A program made the position numbers and the translations under genes. Shown here one piece after another: positions 18,404 to 27,836 of a stretch of 64,000 bases of DNA. The notes beneath the pieces are model-generated. The model had not been told where the DNA came from, searched no databases, and worked only from the letters and a program-made list of their open reading frames with translations. Position 1 is the stretch's first letter; the number at the start of each line of letters is the position of its first letter. The DNA comes from Variovorax sp. Sphag1AA. Lineage in GTDB: Bacteria; Pseudomonadota; Gammaproteobacteria; Burkholderiales; Burkholderiaceae_C. The stretch lies in NCBI RefSeq assembly GCF_014192575.1, contig NZ_JACHYC010000008.1, positions 1 through 64,000 on the forward strand. The letters are read 5' to 3'.

Positions 18404-19219
18404 TCAGGGCCTTTCGCCGCGAGCCAGGCGTGCGTCGATGTCGTCGAGCACCGGCATCAGGTCGGCCACGCTGTCGATCACGTAGTGCGCACCGGCGGCT
18501 TTCAGTTCGGCAGTCGCGCGATCGCGCACCACTTGCTGGCCCGCGGCATCGAGCGCTTGCCACCCGGCGAGCGTGAGGCCGGCGGCGTTGCCGCTGATCG
18601 ACAGGCCGATGGACCAGGTCCCCGCGTTGATGCCTTCCTGCACGCCGACGCCGGTGTCGTCGACCTTGACGACCGTGTATGGCGGCCACACCCCGATGTC
18701 GGCGAAAGTGCGATACATCATGAGCGGCGTCGGCCGGCCTGCAACGAGATCGCCGGCGCACACGAGGTTGTCCGGCACATAGCCCCCGTCGGCCGCGATC
18801 TTCGTGACCACGTCCATGATCGGCCGGTTGTACCCGGTGGTCGATCCGATCTTCAGGCCGCGTGCACGCGCCGCCTTCACCGCGTCCAGCGCGCCGGGAA
18901 TGAAATCGCAGAAGTCCGGCACGACCGCTGCATTCATCGGCGTGAAGACGTCATACAGATGATCGATGTCCGCATGGGTGAAGGCCTTGCCGTTCTTCGC
19001 CTCCCACTGCGCGGCGACGCGCGGCAGTTCGCTCAGCGCCTTGATGTGGTCCCACTTGGCGAGGCCCATCGGTCCGCGCGCTTCTGCAATGCTGATCTCG
19101 ATGCCGAACTTCTCGAAGAGGCGCACGAAGGCGCCCATCGGTGCGCAGGAACCGAAGTCGATGATGGTGCCGGCCCAGTCGAAGACGACGGCCTGGAGTT
19201 TGTCTTGATGTTGGTTCAT
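18404..19219 (-). CDS. phnX: Phosphonoacetaldehyde hydrolase (phosphonatase)
   Basis: A 271-residue HAD-superfamily enzyme that cleaves phosphonoacetaldehyde to acetaldehyde and phosphate. It has the nucleophile motif FDWAGT (Asp14), the phosphonatase-specific Schiff-base lysine Lys55 in PMGLAKWDHI, the GSTTGY motif and KVDDTGVGVQEG for Mg binding. Length and motifs match canonical PhnX. It lies 15 bases after the FAD oxidoreductase gene, which may supply its substrate, since no PhnW transaminase gene is in the window. Confidence 0.95.
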   Translation of the reverse strand: MNQHQDKLQAVVFDWAGTIIDFGSCAPMGAFVRLFEKFGIEISIAEARGPMGLAKWDHIKALSELPRVAAQWEAKNGKAFTHADIDHLYDVFTPMNAAVVPDFCDFIPGALDAVKAARARGLKIGSTTGYNRPIMDVVTKIAADGGYVPDNLVCAGDLVAGRPTPLMMYRTFADIGVWPPYTVVKVDDTGVGVQEGINAGTWSIGLSISGNAAGLTLAGWQALDAAGQQVVRDRATAELKAAGAHYVIDSVADLMPVLDDIDARLARGERP

Positions 19220-19234
19220 GGTGTGCAGTACTGG

Positions 19235-20359
19235 CTACCAGCCGGCGAAGACTTCCTCGGCGATGCCGAAGGCAGTGCTGGCGCCGGTGCCGCTGGTCAC
19301 GATCACGAGGCGCGTTGCGGCGTCGGGCGCATCGATGAGGCAGTCGGTCGTCGGTGATGAGGGATAGGTGCCGACCCAGCGATGGGTCACGGTGTAGTCG
19401 GGCAGATTCAGCGTCTCCTGCATGTGGCGCAGGATGAGGTCGTCGACCCGCGCGTCCGCAAAGGGCTCGACCACGGGACCGTAATGGTGCGAATCGCCGA
19501 CCACCAACGAGCCGTCGGCACTCTGGACCACGATCAGGTGGATGCCGTTGGCGAGCGATTCGCCCTCTTCGGCTTCCAGCTGCGCGCGCAACGCCTTGGC
19601 TGCAGGCAGCTCGCTGTAGCCAAGGTATCGCACCAGGCTCAGGTCGGCCATCACCGACCCTGGCAGCCGGAAGCCTTCCGGCGGCCGCACGCGCAGCATG
19701 TGGAGCTGGCAGAGGCGCAGTCGATGCGTCGCGAGGCGCTCGGCAAAGAGCCCGCCGAGTTCGATGTTCGTGCACACCGCGACGCGATCCGCATGCAGCG
19801 TGGCGCGCGAGGTGCGAACCCGCGGCGTCGCAACTTCAAGCACTTGTTCGCCGAAGCGGAAAGTCACGCCTTTGGCCTCGGCGAGCCACTTGGCGAGCAG
19901 GCCGATTGCAGTGCGCGATTCGACTCGCGCTTCATGCGGGCTGTAGAGCACTGCCTGCGCGCCGTCCAGCCGGAGCGTCGGCGCTCGGCGCGCAGCTTCG
20001 TCGATGCCCAGCAGCTCGCAGCCTTCGGCCATGGCCGTGCCCATGAACTCTTCGAGCACGGTCAGCGCCTTCGGGCGAAATGCCGTGAGGTAGAGCCCGC
20101 GATGAATGACGTCGATGCCCGTCTGGGGCGCGACGTCGCCCCAGACTTCGCGCGCGCGGCGTGCACGCCGCCAGGTGTCGCCCGCGCCCTGCCCGGTCAC
20201 CGTGACGAAGCCGAAGTTGCGGATGGACGCGCCGATGCATGCGGCGTCCTTGTCCACCACGCACACCTTGAGGCCGCGCTGGACGGCGGTGTACGCATGC
20301 GCCAGGCCGACGATGCCGGCGCCGACGACGATCAGATCGAAGTTCGTTGTGTTGCTCAT
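19235..20359 (-). CDS. FAD-dependent oxidoreductase of phosphonate clusters
   Basis: A 374-residue DAO-family flavoenzyme: the dinucleotide-binding motif VVGAGIVGLAHAY at the N-terminus and a C-terminal GTGASTAFGIAEE FAD-binding segment. It matches the family repeatedly found beside phosphonate genes (TIGR03364-like), thought to oxidise an aminophosphonate such as 2-aminoethylphosphonate or a methylated or hydroxylated relative to the aldehyde. It sits between the transporter permease (17-base gap) and phnX (15-base gap), which supports delivery of phosphonoacetaldehyde to PhnX. The ATG at 20359 begins the Rossmann fold; the open frame continues upstream antisense to nothing useful. Confidence 0.88.
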   Translation of the reverse strand: MSNTTNFDLIVVGAGIVGLAHAYTAVQRGLKVCVVDKDAACIGASIRNFGFVTVTGQGAGDTWRRARRAREVWGDVAPQTGIDVIHRGLYLTAFRPKALTVLEEFMGTAMAEGCELLGIDEAARRAPTLRLDGAQAVLYSPHEARVESRTAIGLLAKWLAEAKGVTFRFGEQVLEVATPRVRTSRATLHADRVAVCTNIELGGLFAERLATHRLRLCQLHMLRVRPPEGFRLPGSVMADLSLVRYLGYSELPAAKALRAQLEAEEGESLANGIHLIVVQSADGSLVVGDSHHYGPVVEPFADARVDDLILRHMQETLNLPDYTVTHRWVGTYPSSPTTDCLIDAPDAATRLVIVTSGTGASTAFGIAEEVFAGW

Positions 20360-20376
20360 GTCTTTCTGGAAGTGGC

Positions 20377-22080
20377 TCAGCGTTGCCGCCATGCCTGTGT
20401 GCGGCGCTCCACCCAGCGTCCCGCGAGCAGGTAGAGCAGCGTGACGACCGTCGAAGTGGCGGCGATCAGCACCGCCATCGCAGCGGCTGCGCCGATCTCG
20501 CCCGCCTCGTCGAGATTGAGAATGGCTACCGAAGCCAGCTTGGTGTCCGGCGAATAGAGGAAGACGACCGCCGAGATCGTGGTCATCGCATTGATAAAGA
20601 AGTAGCGCGACACGTCGAGCAGCACCGGCAGGCAGATCGGCAGCGTCACGCGCCGCAGCGTGACGTGGAACGGCACCTTCAGGGACGCCGACACCGCCTC
20701 GAATTCCGCATCGATCGCCTTCAGTGCCGTCACCATGGTCAGATGCCCCGTGGTGTAGAAGTGCACGACGGTGCAGAGGATGAGGATCGCCATCGTCTGG
20801 TACAGCCCATTGAGCGGATTGCCCGGCGCATTGAAGAAGAAGATGTAGCCGAGTCCCAGCACCAGTCCCGGCACAGCCATCGGCAGCATGGCCATCAGCC
20901 GCACGATAGGGCGCGCCCAATCCATGCCGCGCGTCTTCTCCAGCAGATAGGCCCCGACAAACACCACTGCCGTGCCGAACACTGCGGTACCGGCAGCCAG
21001 CTTCAGGCTGTTGATGACCGAATCACCAAGCTCCGCGTCCACGATGCCTGCGATGTAGTGGGTCAGGCTCGGCGTCAGGTTGTAGGGCCACAGAGTGACG
21101 AACGACGCGAACACGGCCATCCCGAACATCGCAATCATCAGCGCGCAGACGAAGAGGCAGAAGCCGGTCATCGCCGCATCGAAGCCGCGTGATGGCCGGG
21201 GCACGTAGGCCACCGCGCGCGCGGTCAGCATCGCGGTCTGCTTGCGCTGCACGAAATGATCGACCGCGAAGGTGATGGCCGCGGGCGCAAGCAGCAGCAG
21301 CGCGACCACCGCGCCACGCTGGAAGTCCTGCTGGCCGATCACCAGCTTGAACACGTCGGTCGCCAGCACGTTGAAGTTGCCGCCCACCACCTTCGGAATG
21401 CCGAAGTCGGTGATGACGAGCGTGAACACCACCAGCGCAGCGGAGATCAACCCGTACTTCGCACCCGGCAGCGTGATCGTGAAGAAGCGCCGGACGGTCG
21501 AGGTGCCCATCGCATCTGCAGCTTCGTACAGCCGTGCATCGGCCAGCGACAACGCAGTGACGAGGATCATCAGCGCATGCGGAAAGGTCGCGAAGCATTC
21601 AGCCAGCACAATGCCCGACGGCCCGTAGATGCCCGGGAAGCCGAGCGCCCGCCAGAACTCCTTGGCCACGCCCTGGTTGCCGAACCAGTAGATCAGCGAG
21701 ATGGCCGACAGCAGGGAAGGCGCGAGCAGCGGCAGCAGCGTGATGCTGCGCAGCAGCCCCTTGGCCGGCATGCAGCTTCGCGTGAGTGCGTAGGCAAAGG
21801 CAAAGGCGAGCGGGATGACGACCAGCGTCACCATCATCGATACCCACACGCTGTTCCAGAGGCTGTTCAGCAGCGCCGGGGAAGACAGATACGACGCGAA
21901 GTTCGCCCAGCCGGTGCGAGCCTCATTGCCCTGCACCGCCTGCGAGAGGATCGCCCCCAGCGGAAAGACCAGCCCGATGAGCAGAAACGCAGCGACCACC
22001 AGCAGCGCGACATGCGCCGCGCGTTCGCTCCAGTGCACGTGCAGACGCGCCGCGCGCGCCTCGTGAAGAACCGCAGCCAT
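20377..22080 (-). CDS. phnU: Phosphonate ABC transporter permease (two fused permease units)
   Basis: A 567-residue inner-membrane protein with about 12 transmembrane segments, arranged as two binding-protein-dependent permease domains in one chain. The EAA-type loops are in ALSLADARLYEAADAMGTS (first half) and ALKAIDAEFEAVSASLK (second half). This fused layout is that of the PhnU2-type permease of the 2-aminoethylphosphonate transporter. One base separates its ATG from the stop of the ATPase gene, implying coupled translation. Confidence 0.9.
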   Translation of the reverse strand: MAAVLHEARAARLHVHWSERAAHVALLVVAAFLLIGLVFPLGAILSQAVQGNEARTGWANFASYLSSPALLNSLWNSVWVSMMVTLVVIPLAFAFAYALTRSCMPAKGLLRSITLLPLLAPSLLSAISLIYWFGNQGVAKEFWRALGFPGIYGPSGIVLAECFATFPHALMILVTALSLADARLYEAADAMGTSTVRRFFTITLPGAKYGLISAALVVFTLVITDFGIPKVVGGNFNVLATDVFKLVIGQQDFQRGAVVALLLLAPAAITFAVDHFVQRKQTAMLTARAVAYVPRPSRGFDAAMTGFCLFVCALMIAMFGMAVFASFVTLWPYNLTPSLTHYIAGIVDAELGDSVINSLKLAAGTAVFGTAVVFVGAYLLEKTRGMDWARPIVRLMAMLPMAVPGLVLGLGYIFFFNAPGNPLNGLYQTMAILILCTVVHFYTTGHLTMVTALKAIDAEFEAVSASLKVPFHVTLRRVTLPICLPVLLDVSRYFFINAMTTISAVVFLYSPDTKLASVAILNLDEAGEIGAAAAMAVLIAATSTVVTLLYLLAGRWVERRTQAWRQR

Positions 22081-22081
22081 C

Positions 22082-23176
<1,095 letters not shown>

Positions 23177-23201
23177 CCTGGCTCCTGACTGGAACGCAGA
23201 G

Positions 23202-23221
23202 AGCGCCGGCGTACCGGCGCT
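23202..23221 (-). promoter_or_regulatory. Intercistronic hairpin between phnS and phnT
   Basis: AGCGCCGG and CCGGCGCT form a perfect 8-base stem around a CGTA tetraloop, in the 80-base gap after the binding-protein gene. There is no T-run. Such hairpins downstream of binding-protein genes often protect the upstream message from 3' exonucleases and so raise receptor over membrane-component levels (known for other ABC operons; inferred here). Confidence 0.5.
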
Positions 23222-23256
23222 GCGCTCCACGCCGAAGGCGCGCGCCGGTACGAGCC

Positions 23257-24291
23257 TCACTTCTTCGCCTCGCTCTTGGAGTCGTAGCGCTTCGTCCATT
23301 CGGCGAGGATGCGCTCGCGGTTCACTGCCGACTTCTCGAAGTCCATCTTGATCAAGCGCGCTTCGTAGTCATCCGGGATGTTTGCGAGCTTGGGCGCCAC
23401 GCCGGGCTGCGCCGTGATCGCGAAGTTCTTGCCGTACAGCAGCATCGCGTCCTTGGACGAAGCCCAGTCAGCGAGCTTCTTCGCAGCCTCTTCCTTCTTC
23501 GTGCCCTTGTAGATCGCGAAGCCTTCGAGGTCCCAGCCGAGGCCTTCCTTCGGGAAGACGAGTTCGATCGGCGCGCCCTTGGCCTTGTTGGTGTGGCCGC
23601 GGTATTCGAAGGAGATGCCTGCGACGTACTCGCCCGCGGCGGCCATGTTGCAGGGCTTGGAGCCGGAGTGCGTGTACTGCGCGATGTTCTCGTGCAGCGC
23701 ATCCATGTACTTCCAGCCGCCGCCCTTGCCGTTCTCGTCGCCCCACATCTGCAGCCAGGCCGCCACGTCGAAGTAGCCGGTGCCGGACGAAGCCGGGTTC
23801 GGCATCACGATCTGGCCCTTGTACTCGGGCTTGAGCAGGTCTTTCCAGGTGGTCGGCACCGGGATGTTCTTCTTCTTGGCCTCGACGGTGTTGAAGCACA
23901 CCGTCGCGCCGAACACGTCCATGCCCCACCATGCCGGCGGCGACTTCTTGTCGCGGTACTGCGGCATGATCGCGTCGAGATTCAGAGGCGCATACGGCTC
24001 CAGCATGCCGTTCTTCTCGAAGAGCGCCAGGCTCGACGCAGCCACGCCCCAGATGACGTCCGCCTGCGGGTTCGCCTTTTCGGCCAGCAGCTTGGCGGTG
24101 ATCACGCCAGTCGAATCACGCACCCACTTGATGTCGATGTTCGGATTGACCTTGTTGAAAGCTTCCTGATAGGCCTTGAGCTGGTCCGTTTCCAGTGCGG
24201 TGTAGACGGTCAGTTGGGTCTTCTGGGCCAGTGCGCCGGTTGCGCAGGTCAGGCCGATCAGCGCGGCCACGATAGTTTTTGCGTAGTGCAT
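23257..24291 (-). CDS. phnS: Phosphonate ABC transporter substrate-binding protein
   Basis: A 344-residue periplasmic receptor of the iron(III)/2-aminoethylphosphonate class. It has a signal peptide (residues 1-23, ending GALAQ), LTVYTALETDQLKAY at the start of the mature protein, and the conserved PNPASSGTGYFDV and AWWGMDVFGATVCFN segments. It matches PhnS2-type receptors for 2-aminoethylphosphonate. Start at 24291 with GAGGAG just upstream. First gene of the minus-strand transport and catabolic operon; divergent from the GntR regulator. Confidence 0.9.
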   Translation of the reverse strand: MHYAKTIVAALIGLTCATGALAQKTQLTVYTALETDQLKAYQEAFNKVNPNIDIKWVRDSTGVITAKLLAEKANPQADVIWGVAASSLALFEKNGMLEPYAPLNLDAIMPQYRDKKSPPAWWGMDVFGATVCFNTVEAKKKNIPVPTTWKDLLKPEYKGQIVMPNPASSGTGYFDVAAWLQMWGDENGKGGGWKYMDALHENIAQYTHSGSKPCNMAAAGEYVAGISFEYRGHTNKAKGAPIELVFPKEGLGWDLEGFAIYKGTKKEEAAKKLADWASSKDAMLLYGKNFAITAQPGVAPKLANIPDDYEARLIKMDFEKSAVNRERILAEWTKRYDSKSEAKK

Positions 24292-24391
24292 GTGCGAGCT
24301 CCTCGAACAAAAGGTGGGCCGAAATGTGCCGGGCGAAGAAGTCATCCTCGTGACATATCCGCGTAGCAAAATCGGGGCCAGTCGCTTAGCT

Positions 24392-24427
24392 TTGTCTATC
24401 GTCGATTGCAGATCGTAGACAATCTGC
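24392..24427. promoter_or_regulatory. Putative operator of the PhnR-type GntR regulator
   Basis: TTGTCTA (24392-24398) is matched by TAGACAA (24416-24422), a perfect 7-base inverted repeat with 17 bases between. Overlapping it, GCAGAT (24408-24413) pairs with ATCTGC (24422-24427). It lies in the 161-base gap between the divergent phnS and GntR genes, 26 bases before the regulator's ATG. FCD-type GntR proteins typically bind TTGT-rich palindromes, so it is a good candidate for control of both directions. Confidence 0.55.
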
Positions 24428-24452
24428 ACCCGGCAACGTACAGTTTTTACCC

Positions 24453-25190
24453 ATGCCCGGCAAGAAGATTTCTCCTCACCCCGCCATCGCCCAGCTTCAG
24501 TGCAACTCGCTCGCGAACCTGGTGCAAACCGAAATCGAACGCTTGATCCTCGCGGGCGATCTCCCTTCTGGTGCGAAGCTCACCGAGTCCACACTCGCCG
24601 ACCAGCTCGGGGTTTCTCGAGGGCCCATTCGAGAAGCCTTCCGGATGCTGGAAGAAGCAGGTCTCGTGCGCACCGAGAAGAACCGCGGCGTCTTCGTGCG
24701 CGACATACCGATCGACGAGGCGATGCAGATCTTCGAGGTGCGCGCGGCGATGGATCTCTACGTCGGCCGCAAGCTCGCGCAATCGCTCAACACCACGCAG
24801 GTCAAGGAATTGCGCCAGCTGGTCGATGCGATGGATCAGGCAGTGAAGACCGAGAACGCGCAGGACTACCACCGCTTCAATCTCAAGTTCCACGACCGCC
24901 TGCTCGAACTCGCTGGCAACGACAAGCTGCTCGCGACCTACCGCAAGCTGGTCAACGAGCTGTCCCTCTTCCGCCGGCAGAACCTCACCAAGGAATCGAT
25001 GGCGATCTATTCGCGCGAGCATCGGCAGATCGTGAAGGCAATTGCCGCTGGCGACGCGGACGCCGCCGGGCAGGCGATGTTCCAGCACGTGATGAACAGC
25101 CGCGACCGCACCTTGCGCAATCACGAACAGAAGCTCGCCGAATCCGCCGCCACCTCGACCGCGGCATCGCGTCAACCTGCACTGGCCTGA
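24453..25190 (+). CDS. phnR: GntR-family (FCD) regulator of phosphonate use
   Basis: A 245-residue regulator: winged helix-turn-helix (about residues 20-85, with LTESTLADQLGVSRGPIREA) and an FCD effector domain (about 95-220) with metal-ligand His residues in NLKFHDRLL and SREHRQIV. It resembles the phosphonate-utilisation regulator of Burkholderiales (PhnR_burk type). It sits divergent from phnS and upstream of the PhnZ-like and membrane-protein genes. The effector would be the phosphonate or its breakdown product (inference). Confidence 0.88.
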   Translation: MPGKKISPHPAIAQLQCNSLANLVQTEIERLILAGDLPSGAKLTESTLADQLGVSRGPIREAFRMLEEAGLVRTEKNRGVFVRDIPIDEAMQIFEVRAAMDLYVGRKLAQSLNTTQVKELRQLVDAMDQAVKTENAQDYHRFNLKFHDRLLELAGNDKLLATYRKLVNELSLFRRQNLTKESMAIYSREHRQIVKAIAAGDADAAGQAMFQHVMNSRDRTLRNHEQKLAESAATSTAASRQPALA

Positions 25191-25201
25191 AAGCGAACGC
25201 C

Positions 25202-25759
25202 GTGGCACTCACGCTCGACGACATCGAATCCCTGTTCCGCAAGAAGGGTGACGCCCAGTACAGCGGCGAACCGGTCAGCCAGCTCGAACACGCATTGCAA
25301 AGCGCGCACCTCGCCGAAGAGGACGGCGCGGACGACGAACTCGTCACCGCCGCCTTGCTGCACGATCTCGGCCACCTGCTGAACGATCAGGGCGAGACGC
25401 CGTCGCTGCGCGGCATCGACGACCTGCACCAGTTCTTTGCCCTGCCTTTTCTGCGCGGCGTGTTCTCCGATCGCGTGCTCGATGCGATCCGATGGCACGT
25501 GGACGCCAAGCGCTATCTGTGCGCAACGCGACCCGCGTACTGGGCGGCTCTGTCAGACGACTCCAAGCGCAGCCTGGTGCTGCAAGGCGGCGTGTTCTCT
25601 GCTGAAGAGGCAAGCGAATTCATCGGCCGCCCACACGCCGAAGATGCGGTCCGCCTGCGTCTGTGGGACGACAAGGCCAAGAAGAGCAACCACGCCACGC
25701 CCGATCTCGCGCACTACCTGACCCGAGCCCAGCGCTGCATGACAGGCGCAGCCGCGTGA
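25202..25759 (+). CDS. PhnZ-like HD-domain di-iron protein of phosphonate cluster
   Basis: A 185-residue HD-domain protein (GTG start at 25202). It keeps the residues used by the mixed-valence di-iron oxygenase PhnZ: Tyr20, Glu23, His30, His54-Asp55 (LLHDLGH), His76, His99 and Lys103, shifted by four or five positions from PhnZ numbering as I recall it. PhnZ cleaves (R)-1-hydroxy-2-aminoethylphosphonate to glycine and phosphate. The usual partner PhnY (hydroxylase) is not in the window. HD proteins of this kind recur in phosphonate operons (TIGR03276-like). It lies 11 bases after phnR and overlaps the next gene (GTGA). Confidence 0.85.
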   Translation: MALTLDDIESLFRKKGDAQYSGEPVSQLEHALQSAHLAEEDGADDELVTAALLHDLGHLLNDQGETPSLRGIDDLHQFFALPFLRGVFSDRVLDAIRWHVDAKRYLCATRPAYWAALSDDSKRSLVLQGGVFSAEEASEFIGRPHAEDAVRLRLWDDKAKKSNHATPDLAHYLTRAQRCMTGAAA

Positions 25760-26628
25760 CACTCACCGGCCCCATCGTGCTGGCGGTGCTGTTCGGCGCA
25801 CTGCTGCATGCGAGCTGGAATGCGCTGATCAAGTCCGCACCCGACAAGTCGCTTGATACCGCGCTCATTCACAGCCTGGGCTTCGTCGTCGCGGTGCCGC
25901 TGCTGTCCATCACCGGCCTGCCCCCGCCGGCGGCGTGGCCCTACATCATCACCTCGACGCTGGTCCATATCGGCTACTACATCGCGCTCGCGGGCGCCTA
26001 CAAGCACGGGGATCTCAGCCTCACCTATCCGCTGATGCGTGGCTGCGCCCCACTGCTCGTTGCTCTCAGCAGCCATGCGGTGATCGGCGAAGCGATCTCT
26101 CCCGTCGCGTGGGGCGGCGTCGCGGCCATCTGCACAGGCGTGATCCTGCTCGGCCTTTCGCCCGCGAGCCTGCACGCAGCCGATGGGCATCGCGGCAAGG
26201 CGGTGCGCTACGCGCTGAGCAACGCCGCGATCATCGCGGTCTACACCATCGTGGATGGCCTCGGCGTACGCGCGTCGGGCAACCCAGCGGCCTATCTCGC
26301 GGCGCTTTTCCTCTTCGACGGCATTCCCTACATGCTGCTGGTGATGTGGCGTCGACGCGGCGCCGGACAGGGACGCGCCGCGCTGGCGTACATGGCCGGG
26401 CGCTGGAAGATCGCGTGCATCGGCATGCTGGCCTCCGTCGGCAGCTACGGTATTGCGCTCTGGGCCATGACGCGTGCACCTGTCGCTGCGGTCGCGGCAC
26501 TGCGCGAAACCTCGGTGCTCTTTGCGGCGGTTATCGGCACGCTCTGGCTGCGCGAGGCGTTCGGACGCCATCGGGCAGCGGGCACCGCGGTGCTCGTGGC
26601 GGGCGTGATTGCGCTTCGTTTCGGTTGA
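25756..26628 (+). CDS. EamA/DMT-type membrane protein of phosphonate cluster
   Basis: A 290-residue inner-membrane protein with about ten transmembrane helices and two EamA-like halves; it begins TLTGPIVLAVLFGALLHASW. It matches the phosphonate-utilisation-associated DUF6 membrane protein (TIGR03340-like). The GTG start overlaps the stop of the PhnZ-like gene (GTGA), so the two are coupled. It may export a small amine or aldehyde product or import a substrate; the direction is unknown. Confidence 0.87.
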   Translation: MTLTGPIVLAVLFGALLHASWNALIKSAPDKSLDTALIHSLGFVVAVPLLSITGLPPPAAWPYIITSTLVHIGYYIALAGAYKHGDLSLTYPLMRGCAPLLVALSSHAVIGEAISPVAWGGVAAICTGVILLGLSPASLHAADGHRGKAVRYALSNAAIIAVYTIVDGLGVRASGNPAAYLAALFLFDGIPYMLLVMWRRRGAGQGRAALAYMAGRWKIACIGMLASVGSYGIALWAMTRAPVAAVAALRETSVLFAAVIGTLWLREAFGRHRAAGTAVLVAGVIALRFG

Positions 26629-26722
26629 AGACGAAACAACTCTCCCAGCTTTCTCCCGATTCATTGGTCAGGATCGCGTGCGCGCGACCCCTTTTTCGGG
26701 GGTCCGATTCCCGAAAGATCCG

Positions 26723-27829
26723 ATGAGTTTCACACCTTCCCGCCTCGCCCTGTGCGCCATCAGCCTGGGCCTGGCCGCATGCAGTACCCCCCAGGACGAC
26801 AACCTCCGCTACCAGAGCACCAACAAGGCCAAGGCCAGTTCGCTGGCCACGCCGCCCGATGTCACGCAGCTCATGAGCACCCAGGGCGGCATCGCCTCGC
26901 CCCGGGTGGCTTCCGCCAGCGACTATCACGCCGCACGACCGCAGACGACCGCACCTTCCACCGCACCCGATGCGATCGGCGACGTGCGCATGGAAAGCGA
27001 GGGCCGCCACCGCTGGCTCGTGGTCGGCCGCACGCCGGAGCAGCTCTGGGAGCCGCTGCGCAAGTTCTGGCAGGACAACGGCTTCGTGCTCGACACCGAC
27101 CAACCGGAGCGGCGCATCATGGAGACGGACTGGGCAGAAAGCCACGCCAAGGTCTCGACGGGTCTGGTCCGCGATGCGGTCGCCTCTCTCGCTTCGACGC
27201 CCGAGTTGTCGCAAGGCACGGCGGAGATGGACCGTTTCCGGACCCGGCTGGAACAGGTCCCCGGCGGCACGGAAATCTACGTCAGCCATCGCGGGATGCG
27301 CGAGGTCGCCGACACATCGCGCGATGCCCACACCGCCTGGCTCACACAGCCGGCCGATGCCGAGCTCGAGGCCGAATGGCTGCGCCGCATGATGGCCCGC
27401 CTTGGCGAAGTTCCTGGCGCCGCTACAACCACCGCGGCTCAAGCCCCCGTCGCACCGAAGCGCGGCCCGCAGATCATTGACCCAAAAGGACAGCCGACGC
27501 TGCAACTGGCCGAGAACTTCGACCTCGCCTGGCGGCACGTCGGCCTCGCGCTGGACCGCACCGGCTTCACGGTCGAAGACCGCAACCGCAGCGAAGGCAC
27601 CTACTTCGTCCGCTACGTGCCGCCGAACCTTGGCAAAGAGCCCGGCGCCTTCGCGAAGCTGATCGACTTCGTTCATCCGGGCCCGGTGGCCGCGCCGCTC
27701 AAGCTCGGCATCCAGGTGCGCAGCGACAACGACACGAGCGCTGTGACGGTCATCGGCCGCGCCAATGCCACGGTGGCACCCGCCGATGCGTTGCGCATCG
27801 TGCAGGTGATCGCGGCGGATCTTCAGTAG
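26723..27829 (+). CDS. bamC: BamC-like outer-membrane assembly lipoprotein
   Basis: A 368-residue lipoprotein with a lipobox (LAAC, Cys near residue 20), the unstructured N-terminal segment with DDNLRYQS and two helix-grip domains (about residues 90-210 and 250-368; RWLVVGRTPEQLWEPLRKFW begins the first). These are the features of BamC, a component of the beta-barrel assembly machine. In Burkholderiales bamC usually follows dapA; here it follows the phosphonate cluster by 94 bases and faces a bamA gene, so it may be a relocated or second copy. Confidence 0.85.
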   Translation: MSFTPSRLALCAISLGLAACSTPQDDNLRYQSTNKAKASSLATPPDVTQLMSTQGGIASPRVASASDYHAARPQTTAPSTAPDAIGDVRMESEGRHRWLVVGRTPEQLWEPLRKFWQDNGFVLDTDQPERRIMETDWAESHAKVSTGLVRDAVASLASTPELSQGTAEMDRFRTRLEQVPGGTEIYVSHRGMREVADTSRDAHTAWLTQPADAELEAEWLRRMMARLGEVPGAATTTAAQAPVAPKRGPQIIDPKGQPTLQLAENFDLAWRHVGLALDRTGFTVEDRNRSEGTYFVRYVPPNLGKEPGAFAKLIDFVHPGPVAAPLKLGIQVRSDNDTSAVTVIGRANATVAPADALRIVQVIAADLQ

Positions 27830-27836
27830 TCTCGAC

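Noticed and set aside
24336-24356. PHO-box-like sequence upstream of phnS
   Set aside because: AAGTCAT and GTGACAT are in different orientations and match the consensus poorly.
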